Source: JBEKOF01 sp049513975
GTDB lineage: Bacteria; Verrucomicrobiota; Verrucomicrobiia; Limisphaerales; Palsa-1400
Reading direction: 5' to 3'
Length of the DNA stretch: 9,336 nt
Assembly: GCA_049513975.1 (NCBI GenBank)
Contig: JBEKVM010000177.1
Location: 1-9,336, forward strand
Below are positions 1-7,006 of this stretch, piece by piece (the first letter of the stretch is position 1; each line of letters opens with the position of its first letter). A model generated the notes under the pieces. The model was given only the letters and a program-made list of their open reading frames with translations, made no database searches and was not told the DNA's origin. The translations under genes and the position numbers were made by a program.

Positions 1-1553
1 GCCTGGAACCTGGCATTGTCTTCCATGAAGGGCCGGGCTTGCTCGACCAGTTTAAAGGCGCCCGTGTAATCATCCTTGTCGAGTAACTGCTCGATTTCCG
101 GCACCGCCGTTTCCAGCGCCCACTTCACGTTCCGCAAGCTTCCCCGTTCCTTCTCACTGGCTTGTTGCGCCTTCTCTGCCAACTGCGCTGCTTTCCGCTG
201 CTCCTCTTCTTCTGCCCGAGCCTGAACTGCCTTGTCCCTTTCAAGGCGCGTCTGATGCCAGCCGATGGCGGCCAAACCCAAGCCGGCGACCAAGGCGATG
301 AGCACTGCCGTCCCAGCAGCAAACATAAGCTTGTTGCGGCGAAACGCTTTCTGAAACTTGTAGGCGGCGCTGGGCGGGCGCGCCACCACCGGTTCGTTGC
401 TCAAATGACGCTGGATGTCCATCGCCAGACCGTTGGCCGTTTCGTAACGGCGCGTGCGGTCTTTCTCCAGCGCCTTCATCACGATCCAGTCCAGGTCGCC
501 CCGCACCAAATGAATCAACTTCGGCGCCTCGGATTTCCGGTGTTTGGCGACCGCCGTCAGGTCAGCACCCAGCATCGTGCTCAAACGGGTCGAGGGACGC
601 GCCGGCTCCTGCTCCCGGATCGTGCGGCGGATTTCATCCAGGCCGGCTTGCAGCATCTTTTTGGCGTCAAAAGGTGTCTGGCCGGTCAGCAATTCGTAGA
701 GCAATACGCCCAGACTGTAGATGTCGCTGCGGGTGTCAATGTCCAGCGCGCTCATCTCCGCCTGCTCCGGACTCATGTAAGCAGGGGTGCCGATGAACTG
801 CTCGAAGGCGGTGAAGAGGGTTTGATCGGTCAGTTTGCCGTGCGTCGCCTTGGCGATGCCGAAGTCAATCACCTTGGGCAAGGGAACCCCGTCGTTCATC
901 GTGACCAGAATGTTCGATGGCTTGAGGTCGCGGTGAATGACGCCTTTCTGGTGCGCGTGCTGAACGGCGCGACATACTTGGATGAAAAGATCAAGCCGTT
1001 CCCCGGTGGAAAGGTTGTTCTGGTCGCAGTAATCGGTGATTTTGATGCCGCGCACCAGTTCCATGACGAAATACGGACGGCCGGTGTCAGTCGCACCCGC
1101 CTCCAACACCCTGGCGATGTTCGGATGATCCATCATCGCCAGCGCCTGGCGCTCCGCCTCGAACCGGGCGATGACGTTCTTGGTGTCCATCCCCAGCTTG
1201 ATGACCTTGAGCGCGACCCGGCGGCTGACCGGTTCCTCCTGTTCGGCCATATAAACGACACCGCAGCCGCCTTCGCCGATTTGTTGGAGCAGTTTGTAGC
1301 GGCCAATCCGGTCACCAGGTTTCTCGGCCGGAACGACCGCGAGGCGGACAGTTCCGCCCGGTCTTGGCGGAACGGCTGCCGGGCTTTCGAGGAAGCCGTC
1401 CGCCTTGTCGCCAGCCTGAAGCAGTTCCTCGACGCGCTGACGCAGTGCGGCGTCGCCGGCGCAGACCTCATCGAGGTAGGTGGCGCGCTCCGCGGCCGGC
1501 AATTCCAGCGCCGCGTTGAAAACTTCAATCTCGCGTTCAGATGGCTGAGACAT
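1..1553 (-). CDS. Membrane-anchored Ser/Thr protein kinase (PKN/Hanks type), C-terminus cut by window edge
   Basis: Phosphorylates Ser/Thr on unknown protein targets; cytoplasmic kinase anchored in the inner membrane. Reading down from ATG 1553-1551, residues 1-80 form a helical leader (PAAERATYLDEVCAGD, LRQRVEELLQAGD) usual in planctomycete/verrucomicrobial kinases. The glycine loop GEGGCG is at 93-98, catalytic-pocket Lys116 in VALKV, HRDLKPSN with catalytic Asp209, DFG at 230-232, then GTPAYMSPEQ. All active-site residues are present, so it should be active. One hydrophobic helix lies at about 411-430, followed by a charged coiled coil (RAEEEEQRKAAQLAEKAQQ) and the start of a helical region (DKDDYTGAFKLVEQARPFM) where the window ends after 517 codons. 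Relatives often continue into TPR, PEGA, SUMF1 or hydrolase-like sensor domains; which one applies here cannot be seen. No Shine-Dalgarno sequence precedes the start. Transcribed divergently from the epimerase, with 142 bp between the two starts. Confidence 0.95.
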   Translation of the reverse strand, partial: MSQPSEREIEVFNAALELPAAERATYLDEVCAGDAALRQRVEELLQAGDKADGFLESPAAVPPRPGGTVRLAVVPAEKPGDRIGRYKLLQQIGEGGCGVVYMAEQEEPVSRRVALKVIKLGMDTKNVIARFEAERQALAMMDHPNIARVLEAGATDTGRPYFVMELVRGIKITDYCDQNNLSTGERLDLFIQVCRAVQHAHQKGVIHRDLKPSNILVTMNDGVPLPKVIDFGIAKATHGKLTDQTLFTAFEQFIGTPAYMSPEQAEMSALDIDTRSDIYSLGVLLYELLTGQTPFDAKKMLQAGLDEIRRTIREQEPARPSTRLSTMLGADLTAVAKHRKSEAPKLIHLVRGDLDWIVMKALEKDRTRRYETANGLAMDIQRHLSNEPVVARPPSAAYKFQKAFRRNKLMFAAGTAVLIALVAGLGLAAIGWHQTRLERDKAVQARAEEEEQRKAAQLAEKAQQASEKERGSLRNVKWALETAVPEIEQLLDKDDYTGAFKLVEQARPFMEDNARFQ

Positions 1554-1657
1554 GGGCAAATCCAATCATTCACTCTTCAATGCGAAAAACCAGCCCAAAA
1601 AGGGCACCCAAGAATGTTGGAATAAGCAGGATTGGCGTTTGCGTGCCGGCATTTGCG

Positions 1658-1687
1658 TTGACAAAGCCTTGCCGGGCGGCGTATCGA
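1658..1687 (+). promoter_or_regulatory. Possible promoter of the epimerase gene
   Basis: A consensus TTGACA lies at 1658-1663. An 18-nt spacer leads to a poor -10 (TATCGA, 1682-1687). Transcription would begin about 1694, almost at the chosen ATG (1696), so the message would be leaderless or nearly so. The -10 is weak, and this is an inference from spacing only. Confidence 0.25.
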
Positions 1688-1695
1688 AGCGGGTC

Positions 1696-3105
1696 ATGTT
1701 CACTTCCGATGGCAGTTCAAGAACCCACCCCGTCCTTCAACTCCGATTTGGAAGAATTTGCTCCGCCATCGTGCTCCTGACTTCCGTCGCGGCGATGGCC
1801 GGGAAAGCAGAGGCGCAACCGGCGGCGCCGCCGGCCGGGGCGGCGCGGGCGCCTGCTCCGACGCCTGACTCCTATCGCCGCCTCGCCGGCGAGGTGGAAG
1901 CCAATCTGCAAAAAGAGATTCTTGACAAGTGGTTTCCCAACGCGGCCGATGAGCAAGGCGGCGGCTTCTTTGAGAATTACAGTCAGGACTGGACCCGGGC
2001 CCGGCAGAATAATAACCGAAGCCTGGTCTATCAATCCCGCTTAACCTGGACTTCCGCCCAGGCCGCGCGCCGCTATCCGGCCCGGGCCGATCTTTACCTC
2101 GCGATGACGAGGCGCGGGGCGGCGGAATTGATGGAAAAGCTTTGGGACAAGAGGCACGGAGGCTTCTATTGGACCGTGGACACGAGCGGACAGCCCGTCG
2201 GTCAGGGCGCTTCTTGGAAACAAGTTTATGGCATCGCCTTTGGCATCTACTCGCTGGCGGCCAGTTATGAGGCCACCAAGGACCGGCCGGCGCTGGATTT
2301 CGCGCTGAAAGGCTTTCGCTGGCTCGATGAACACGGTCACGATGATCAAAACGGCGGCTATTTCGAGGTCTTGAATTTGGATGGCTCGCCCGCCCGCAAC
2401 GGCGTCAGTGTGGTCGGCGCCCGTCCCGGCCAGAAGTCCATGAACACTTCCATCCACATCCTCGAGGCCTTCACCGGCCTCTATAAGATCTGGCCGGATG
2501 CCGCCTTGAAGGCCCGCTTGCAGGAAATGTATGACATTAACCTGCACAAAATCTATTCGGAAGCGGGCTGCCTGACCATGTTCTTCAATCCCGACTGGTC
2601 GCGAGTGGCCGGGCGCGATTCGTTCGGCCATGACGTTGAAACCGGCTTTCTGCTGGTGGAGGCGGCGGAGGCCCTGGGCCAGGCCGATCCCGCCGCCTGG
2701 TCGGCCGCCCGCCACCTGGTGGATCACGCTCTCCAATACGGCTGGGACAATGAGCGCGGCGGCTTATATGATGGCGGAGACATGACCGCCGAGGGCGTGG
2801 TGACCGGCAATCTGGCGACGGACAAAATCTGGTGGGTGGAAGCCGAGCAACTCAACGTCCTGCTCCTGCTCCACAGCCATTACGGCAAGGAGACGCGGAA
2901 GTACTGGGATGCCTTCGTCCAGGAATGGAACTATATCTCCCGGTATCAAGTGGATCATCAACACGGCGGTTGGTATCCGACAGTACGGGCGGACGGCAGC
3001 CCGGTCAACGGCGTCAAGAGCGATGGCTGGACCGAATGCTACCACCAAGGCCGTTCCCTGCTGACCGTCTCGGGGACCCTCCTGCGTTTGGCGGACGGAA
3101 AGTGA
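1696..3105 (+). CDS. Exported AGE-family (N-acylglucosamine/cellobiose/mannose type) sugar 2-epimerase
   Basis: Epimerises C2 of an aldose residue, or isomerises an aldose to a ketose; the exact sugar cannot be read from sequence. The (alpha/alpha)6-barrel signature motifs are present: Arg115 (QSRLTW), His254 (MNTSIHILEA), His312 with Glu315 (FGHDVETG), WWVEAEQ, and C-terminal His450 (WTECYHQGRS). Spacings between these closely match cellobiose 2-epimerases (Arg-52, His-184, His-243, His-374 in the Ruminococcus enzyme), so it should be catalytic. The 469-residue product is longer than the usual 390-420 because of an N-terminal extension: Arg17 and Arg20, hydrophobic 21-35, an AEA cleavage site ending at 40, then a Pro/Ala linker to about 58. 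This predicts a periplasmic or surface enzyme, whereas characterised members are cytosolic. ATG 1696 is chosen because it puts a short n-region before the signal helix; the frame is open further up to 1552. No clear ribosome-binding site is seen. Confidence 0.93.
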   Translation: MFTSDGSSRTHPVLQLRFGRICSAIVLLTSVAAMAGKAEAQPAAPPAGAARAPAPTPDSYRRLAGEVEANLQKEILDKWFPNAADEQGGGFFENYSQDWTRARQNNNRSLVYQSRLTWTSAQAARRYPARADLYLAMTRRGAAELMEKLWDKRHGGFYWTVDTSGQPVGQGASWKQVYGIAFGIYSLAASYEATKDRPALDFALKGFRWLDEHGHDDQNGGYFEVLNLDGSPARNGVSVVGARPGQKSMNTSIHILEAFTGLYKIWPDAALKARLQEMYDINLHKIYSEAGCLTMFFNPDWSRVAGRDSFGHDVETGFLLVEAAEALGQADPAAWSAARHLVDHALQYGWDNERGGLYDGGDMTAEGVVTGNLATDKIWWVEAEQLNVLLLLHSHYGKETRKYWDAFVQEWNYISRYQVDHQHGGWYPTVRADGSPVNGVKSDGWTECYHQGRSLLTVSGTLLRLADGK

Positions 3106-3144
3106 GCGTGGCGGGTGACGCAAGGTTGCGGCCGCCAACGGCGT

Positions 3145-3162
3145 GCGCTGGCGCCTCAGCGC
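3145..3162. terminator. Weak hairpin between convergent genes
   Basis: A 6-bp inverted repeat, GCGCTG (3145-3150) and CAGCGC (3157-3162), with a 6-nt loop, sits between the converging epimerase and helicase genes and overlaps the helicase stop codon. There is no T-run on either side, so a role as a bidirectional terminator is only a possibility. Confidence 0.2.
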
Positions 3163-4388
3163 TTCCTGGCCGGGCCAAAAAAATAGCCGCCGCGAATGCG
3201 CGCGCCCCGCACCTTTCCGGGAAACGACGGTCTATGCCCGGCTTTGTCCTCCTCGAAGAGCGCGGTGTATTGGTAGTCAAAATCGTCCAGCTTCACCCGC
3301 CGGATTTTTTGGCTGATGAACCGTTCGATGGCATAGACATGCGGCGCGTCGCCCGCCACCATCAACGTCAGCGCGTCCCCGGTCTGCTCGGCGCGGCCCG
3401 TCCGCCCGATGCGGTGGATGTAATCCTCCGGGTGTTGCGGCACGTCGTAATTGATGACATGGCTGACATCGGCGATGTCCAGACCGCGCGAGGCGATGTC
3501 GGTGGCAACCAGCGCCTCGAAGCGCCCCTGGCGGAAGCCGCGCAGGGCGTCCTCCCGTTCCCGTTGCGTGCGGTTGGAATGTAGGACAGCCACGGGGTGA
3601 TTATGGCGCTTGAGGGCGTTGGCCACATGGTCGGCCCCGTGTTTGGTCCGGCAAAAAATGATGGCCGAATCGCATTTCAATTTCTCCAGCAGTTTGAGCA
3701 ACAACTGCGCCTTCTGCCCTTCCGCCACCGGGTAAATGACATGGGACACCGTTTCCGCCGGCGTCCGCCTCGCCCCGATCTCCACCGTCTCCGGATTTTT
3801 CATGGCCCACTGCACCAGCGTCTCGATTTCCGGCGGAATGGTCGCCGAGAAAAGGGAGGTGTGTCGCTCGCGCGGGACTTTTTGCACGATGCGCCGCACG
3901 TCCGGGAGAAATCCCATGTCCAGCATTCGGTCCGCCTCGTCCAGCACCAGGTATTTCACCTCGTCCAGACGGCAGGTGCCGCGTTCCATGTGGTCGAGCA
4001 ACCGGCCCGGCGTCGCCACGATCACGTCCGCGCCCCCGCCCAGCGCGTCCATCTGCTTGCCGTAACCGACCCCGCCGTAAAGGACGGCGGTGTGCAAATT
4101 GGTGAAGCGGGCAAAATCATGAATGGCGGTTTCCACCTGCGCGGCCAGTTCGCGCGTCGGCTCCAGCACCAGACAGCGGCTCTTTTGCTGATGGTGGTCC
4201 AGCAGCGATAAAATGGGCAGGGCGAAGGCCGCCGTTTTGCCGGTGCCGGTTTGCGCGCTGCCGATCACGTCGCGCCCTTGCATGACGAGCGGAATGGTGC
4301 GGATTTGAATCGGGGTGGGAACGAGATAGCCCACCGCCTTGACCCCTTGCAGGATCGCCGGGGAAAGGCCAAAGGTGGTGAAAGACAT
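3156..4388 (-). CDS. rhlE: RhlE-type DEAD-box ATP-dependent RNA helicase
   Basis: Unwinds short RNA duplexes or remodels ribonucleoprotein using ATP, usually in ribosome assembly or RNA decay; cytoplasmic. The 410-residue product carries every family motif in order: Q-motif region with PTPIQ (24-28), Walker A AQTGTGKT (45-52), PTRELA (77-82), TPGR (126-129), DEAD (150-153, VLDEADRMLDMGF), SAT (181-183), ATDIASRGLDI (295-305) and HRIGRTGR (325-332). The opening MSFTTFGLSPAILQGV and GSAQTGTGKT closely resemble E. coli RhlE; the short basic Gly/Arg tail (about 382-410) also fits that subgroup. The length is that of a minimal RhlE without a long C-terminal extension. It starts 22 nt after the stop of the RG-rich gene on the same strand, with an AT-rich spacer and no Shine-Dalgarno sequence, so it is probably co-transcribed. 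Converges on the epimerase gene. The paralogue name is less certain than the family. Confidence 0.95.
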   Translation of the reverse strand: MSFTTFGLSPAILQGVKAVGYLVPTPIQIRTIPLVMQGRDVIGSAQTGTGKTAAFALPILSLLDHHQQKSRCLVLEPTRELAAQVETAIHDFARFTNLHTAVLYGGVGYGKQMDALGGGADVIVATPGRLLDHMERGTCRLDEVKYLVLDEADRMLDMGFLPDVRRIVQKVPRERHTSLFSATIPPEIETLVQWAMKNPETVEIGARRTPAETVSHVIYPVAEGQKAQLLLKLLEKLKCDSAIIFCRTKHGADHVANALKRHNHPVAVLHSNRTQREREDALRGFRQGRFEALVATDIASRGLDIADVSHVINYDVPQHPEDYIHRIGRTGRAEQTGDALTLMVAGDAPHVYAIERFISQKIRRVKLDDFDYQYTALFEEDKAGHRPSFPGKVRGARIRGGYFFGPARKR

Positions 4389-4410
4389 AATTTAAATGGC
4401 GCCGCAACTT

Positions 4411-6216
4411 TCAGGGCGCGTTCGAGGGTGAAGCGGACACTCCTTCGGCCGGCGGCGCGACGGGAGGCTGCGGGTGAGGTTCTGGGACCATTGCGGATTC
4501 TTCGGTTGCGGATTGCCCGCCCTCCGAAGCCGCAATGGAATTGGGGACAACGGCCTTTGCCGCCGCGGCCGCATCCGGGGCGGCGGGGGATGGCTCTTGC
4601 GCTGGTGTTGCCATTGCGGATTGCGCGGCAGCCGCAACGCTGCCTGCAGCGTCGGTGCTTTGCGCCGGGGCGGGCATTTCTGCGGACACCCGCTGGGCGG
4701 GCGTTCCACCTCCGGCCGCGGGAGCGGTTGTTTTCGGTTCGGGTTTTGGCGGCTTGATGACCGGCTTCTTGGCGGTTTCCAAAATCCCGTTGGCAAACTC
4801 AATGACATGGCCTTCGTGAATGAGCCAATGCAAATCACTCGCCACCGCCGTTTGTTCCGGACTGGCTTCCGGCGTCGGCGCGGCCGCAACTGCGGCCGCC
4901 GTCCCAGGCGCAACCGCGGCCGCCGCCGCGGGCGCGGCAACAGGCGCGGCAACAGGCGCGGCGACAGGCGCGGCGACAGGCGCAGAGGGGGCCAGGGACT
5001 CGATCAATTTTCGCCGCGTGCATTTGGGCGTGGCGTTGATAAATTCCACGATCTGCCGCACTCCTTGGGAAACCGGCGTGGCCTCCATGTCCAGGAAATG
5101 CGGACGCGCCACCGAGACATGCGTCACCGTGCGGTTGACCTTGAAAAACTGCAATCCGCGGCTGGCGAACTGCTGGCTCAAGGTGGTGGCCAGCTTCAAG
5201 GGGAACCGGCGCTGCTCCTCCCAGGCGCTGCGCAACAATCGTTGCAAGGCGGGCGAGCGCAATTGCCGGCCGGCCGGGCCGCTCATGGTGTGGGACTCCA
5301 CCGCCTTGATCAAATTGGGCAGATGCGTCTCGCGGAAATGTTTCTCCACCGCTTCCCGGCTCCCCAGCTTGAGCGCCTCCGGCACGTTCAGGCAGGTGTA
5401 TTCGGTCTTGGTGCTCTGGTCTTCGATCCATTTTTTCACCACCGCCTCGTCCTTCACAATTTTCACCCGCGCCTTGAAGGCCTCGTAAGGCATGCGCGCG
5501 AAACGCTCGCTGTGCAGTTTGCGCAGTTTATTCTGATAATCATGATAATTGGGCGGTCCCAGGATCGTCCCGCTCATCCCGCATTGCGCCACAAAGGTAT
5601 AAGTGCCCCGCGGCGGTTCGGTCGCCGTCTTTTCCGCCTGGTAAAACATGCCGAAATTCCGGCCCAACAGATGCGTCACCGCCTCGTCCTCCGAAAGCCA
5701 GAGCGAGTCATCCAGCGCGCACAGATAGAGCGGCTGCGCCACCTTGCCCGCCGCGTCCTTGATCACCTCCCACCGCACCTGTTGCCGTTCCGGTTTGTCC
5801 AAAATCAACTGCGCGATGTCGAAAAGCGGATAGGCCCGCCCCGTCATCCGAATTTGCCGCGCCATCGAATCCAGCCCTTTTTCGTCCGGCAAAATCGTGG
5901 CGGTCAACTGCGGCAAGGGCGGCGGCGCGGCTTCCCGCGCTTCGAATCGTTGGGCCGGTTCGCGCCGGCCCTCGCGCGGACCTCCCCGGCCTGCGCCTTC
6001 GCGGCCCCGCTGGGGCGGACCGCCGCCGCGGGAGCGTTGCTCGCCGGGCCGGGACGGCCCGCGCGGCGGACGGCGGCCGGGCCGGTCGTCGAAACGGCTT
6101 TCCCGGCGGTCGTCGCCCGCGAACCCGGCGTATTTATTGGCGGCAGGGGATTCCTGCGCCCAAGCGGGGAGGAAAAGCTTCTCCAAATCAAATTCTGTTT
6201 CTGGCGGCTCGCTCAT
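4411..6216 (-). CDS. RG-rich protein of unknown function with conserved core and winged-helix-like C-terminal part
   Basis: A 601-residue protein with no named domain that I can assign; I believe similar proteins occur across Verrucomicrobia. Residues 1-35 (LEKLFLPAWAQE) look conserved, 36-98 are a disordered Arg/Gly/Pro tract with RGG-like runs as in RNA-binding proteins, and 100-405 form a folded core with aromatic-rich stretches (MTGRAYPLFDIAQLIL, GPPNYHDYQNKLRKLH, AWEEQRRFPLKLA, FASRGLQFFKVN). Residues 384-409 (VRQIVEFINATPKCTRRKLIESL) and 453-482 (TAVASDLHWLIHEGHVIEF, NGILET) read like the two halves of a winged helix, separated by an Ala/Pro insert containing four APVA repeats. From 483 the tail is low-complexity Pro/Ala. 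No signal peptide or membrane helix, so cytoplasmic. It precedes the RhlE-type helicase in a likely operon, which supports an RNA-related role; that role is inference. The start has no Shine-Dalgarno sequence. Confidence 0.88.
   Translation of the reverse strand: MSEPPETEFDLEKLFLPAWAQESPAANKYAGFAGDDRRESRFDDRPGRRPPRGPSRPGEQRSRGGGPPQRGREGAGRGGPREGRREPAQRFEAREAAPPPLPQLTATILPDEKGLDSMARQIRMTGRAYPLFDIAQLILDKPERQQVRWEVIKDAAGKVAQPLYLCALDDSLWLSEDEAVTHLLGRNFGMFYQAEKTATEPPRGTYTFVAQCGMSGTILGPPNYHDYQNKLRKLHSERFARMPYEAFKARVKIVKDEAVVKKWIEDQSTKTEYTCLNVPEALKLGSREAVEKHFRETHLPNLIKAVESHTMSGPAGRQLRSPALQRLLRSAWEEQRRFPLKLATTLSQQFASRGLQFFKVNRTVTHVSVARPHFLDMEATPVSQGVRQIVEFINATPKCTRRKLIESLAPSAPVAAPVAAPVAAPVAAPAAAAAVAPGTAAAVAAAPTPEASPEQTAVASDLHWLIHEGHVIEFANGILETAKKPVIKPPKPEPKTTAPAAGGGTPAQRVSAEMPAPAQSTDAAGSVAAAAQSAMATPAQEPSPAAPDAAAAAKAVVPNSIAASEGGQSATEESAMVPEPHPQPPVAPPAEGVSASPSNAP
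4931..4983. repeat. 12-bp in-frame tandem repeat inside the RG-rich protein gene
   Basis: Four copies of GGCGCGGCRACA (4931-4942, 4943-4954, 4955-4966, 4967-4978) plus a 5-base partial copy. Copies 1-2 carry CAACA and copies 3-4 CGACA at the variable base. On the coding strand each unit encodes Ala-Pro-Val-Ala. The unit is a multiple of three, so copy-number change would lengthen or shorten the linker without shifting frame. Confidence 0.9.
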
Positions 6217-6257
6217 CGTAATGGTTTTTGCAAACGTGGAAAACCCCCGTCAATGCA

Positions 6258-6596
6258 TCAAGCGCCCACAGCATGGCCTGCCCGCCGCCGGATTGCAAGC
6301 GCGCAAAGGCGCCCTGCTGTGGCGCGGGCCGCAACGCGTCTGGCTTGGATGGCAGGGCGGGCAGTCCTCTGCCCGCCGCACGACCGTAGTGCGACCTCGC
6401 GTCTTACGGGGGGTTGTTTCATATTGTCCAGGCAATGAGTTTGCAGGCCGCGGGCCTTGGCTTGGCCCAAGGCCGGCAGGAGCAACGCGGCGAGAATGGC
6501 GATAATGGCAATGACCACCAGCAGTTCGATGAGGGTGAAGGCGCGGTTGAAGCCGATGGAGCACTGGCTTTGAAGGACTGTCGCTTGTTCTTTCAT
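6258..6596 (-). CDS. Truncated prepilin/pseudopilin-like protein (type IV pilin N-terminal methylation motif)
   Basis: The first 61 residues are a standard class III signal and N-helix: a short basic leader (FNRA), the prepilin peptidase site before Phe20 (AFTLIELL), conserved Glu24 (mature position 5), a hydrophobic helix to about residue 44, then LLPALGQAKAR and CLDNMKQ. Leader cleavage and N-methylation in the inner membrane would be expected. After Gln61 the usual pseudopilin body (typically 150-250 further residues with a beta domain) is absent. It is replaced by about 51 Arg/Ala-rich residues whose DNA includes a perfect 9-bp hairpin and which resemble no pilin in any of the three frames. 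I read this as a truncated or insertion-disrupted gene. Ala rather than Gly at the -1 cleavage position is, from memory, common in this phylum. GGAG lies 3 nt before ATG 6596. Function of the short product is doubtful. Confidence 0.75.
   Translation of the reverse strand: MKEQATVLQSQCSIGFNRAFTLIELLVVIAIIAILAALLLPALGQAKARGLQTHCLDNMKQPPVRREVALRSCGGQRTARPAIQARRVAARATAGRLCALAIRRRAGHAVGA
6356..6377. repeat. Perfect 9-bp hairpin inside the prepilin-like frame
   Basis: GGCGGGCAG (6356-6364), loop TCCT (6365-6368), CTGCCCGCC (6369-6377). It lies just past the point where pilin similarity stops. Together with the flanking GTAGTGCGACCTCGCGTC-like sequence it resembles dispersed palindromic repeats rather than coding sequence. 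Confidence 0.8.
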
Positions 6597-6691
6597 GTTC
6601 TCCGCCTTTTCTTCGCAGCGGGCATCCTGCCATTGTCTTGCTCACGGGCAAGTCAGGCAAGCGTTAAGGTGCAGCCATTCCTCCGGCCCCA

Positions 6692-6697
6692 AGTCAA
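6692..6697 (-). promoter_or_regulatory. Possible -35 element of the prepilin-like gene
   Basis: TTGACT on the minus strand, about 95 nt before the ATG. No convincing -10 follows at 16-19 nt, so this is weak. The rest of 6597-6712 shows no gene on either strand. Confidence 0.15.
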
Positions 6698-6763
6698 GCA
6701 CCACGGCCCGCAGCGAATTGACACCGGCGCATCTCACCACGGTTCTTGCGAAGGGGAATGCGC

Positions 6764-6908
6764 GGGGAGCACACGCGCCCCTCGCGTGTGCTGACCGGCG
6801 CCCTCGCCGGTCAGTCTTGGTTTCAAGCGCTTCAGACCGCAACGGCTCCGTCTGGCTGTGTGGTCGGCGGGGGCGCCGACCACTGCCCGCGAGGCGCGGG
6901 CGCTCCCC
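6764..6908. repeat. Multi-hairpin block bounded by an inverted repeat (REP/MITE-like or structured RNA)
   Basis: The outer ends GGGGAGC (6764-6770) and GCTCCCC (6902-6908) are inverted repeats. Between them are four perfect hairpins: 10 bp at 6768-6777/6783-6792, 9 bp at 6792-6800/6805-6813, 10 bp at 6860-6869/6874-6883 and 7 bp at 6885-6891/6895-6901, with loops of 3-5 nt. The 46-nt middle has only weak pairing (CTTG/CAAG, CAGAC/GTCTG). Hairpin 1 shares AGC with the outer stem, so the two compete at that edge. No believable gene is encoded on either strand. A dispersed palindromic element is most likely; a structured RNA is possible. Confidence 0.75.
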
Positions 6909-6949
6909 AAAAATTAAGAACAGTGCCAAGATGCCCCCAGGCGCATGCG

Positions 6950-6967
6950 CCCCCGGCGCCCCCGGCG
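6950..6967. repeat. 9-bp tandem duplication beside a 12-bp palindrome
   Basis: CCCCCGGCG occurs twice in tandem (6950-6958, 6959-6967). It overlaps the end of the perfect palindrome GGCGCATGCGCC (6940-6951). Both lie just upstream of the promoter-like TTGACA at 6970. Confidence 0.8.
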
Positions 6968-6969
6968 AA

Positions 6970-6998
6970 TTGACACCGCCGCGCCCCTCCTCTAGCCT
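6970..6998 (+). promoter_or_regulatory. Probable promoter of the nuclease cassette
   Basis: TTGACA (6970-6975), a 17-nt spacer, then TAGCCT (6993-6998), which keeps the most important T, A and final T of the -10 box. The predicted transcription start, about 7004-7006, falls immediately before ATG 7007, suggesting a leaderless transcript through the broken small gene and the endonuclease. Confidence 0.45.
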
Positions 6999-7006
6999 TC
7001 CCTCCA

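Larger units (their letters stand above)
6713..6982. repeat. Near-identical 18-bp direct repeats flanking the hairpin block
   Basis: GCGAATTGACACCGGCGC at 6713-6730 and GCGAATTGACACCGCCGC at 6965-6982 match at 17 of 18 bases, the first 14 exactly. They bracket the multi-hairpin block. Both contain TTGACA; only the right copy has a plausible -10 behind it. They could be a target duplication, a recombination scar or a duplicated promoter element. Confidence 0.75.

Noticed and set aside
162..1625. 487-codon open frame on the plus strand
   Set aside because: It is antisense to the kinase, whose complete motif set on the minus strand shows the true coding strand; such shadows are common at high G+C.
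2041..2736. 231-codon minus-strand frame
   Set aside because: Lies entirely inside the epimerase gene, whose catalytic motifs are on the plus strand.
2832..4211. Plus-strand frames 2832-3584 and 3597-4211
   Set aside because: Out-of-frame with the epimerase end and antisense to the DEAD-box helicase.
4474..6438. 654-codon open frame on the plus strand
   Set aside because: Arg/Gly-rich antisense of the RG-rich protein gene, running past both its ends; no domain-like sequence.
6719..6747. TTGACA at 6719-6724 as a second plus-strand promoter
   Set aside because: No -10-like sequence follows at 16-19 nt; better explained as the left copy of the 18-bp direct repeat.
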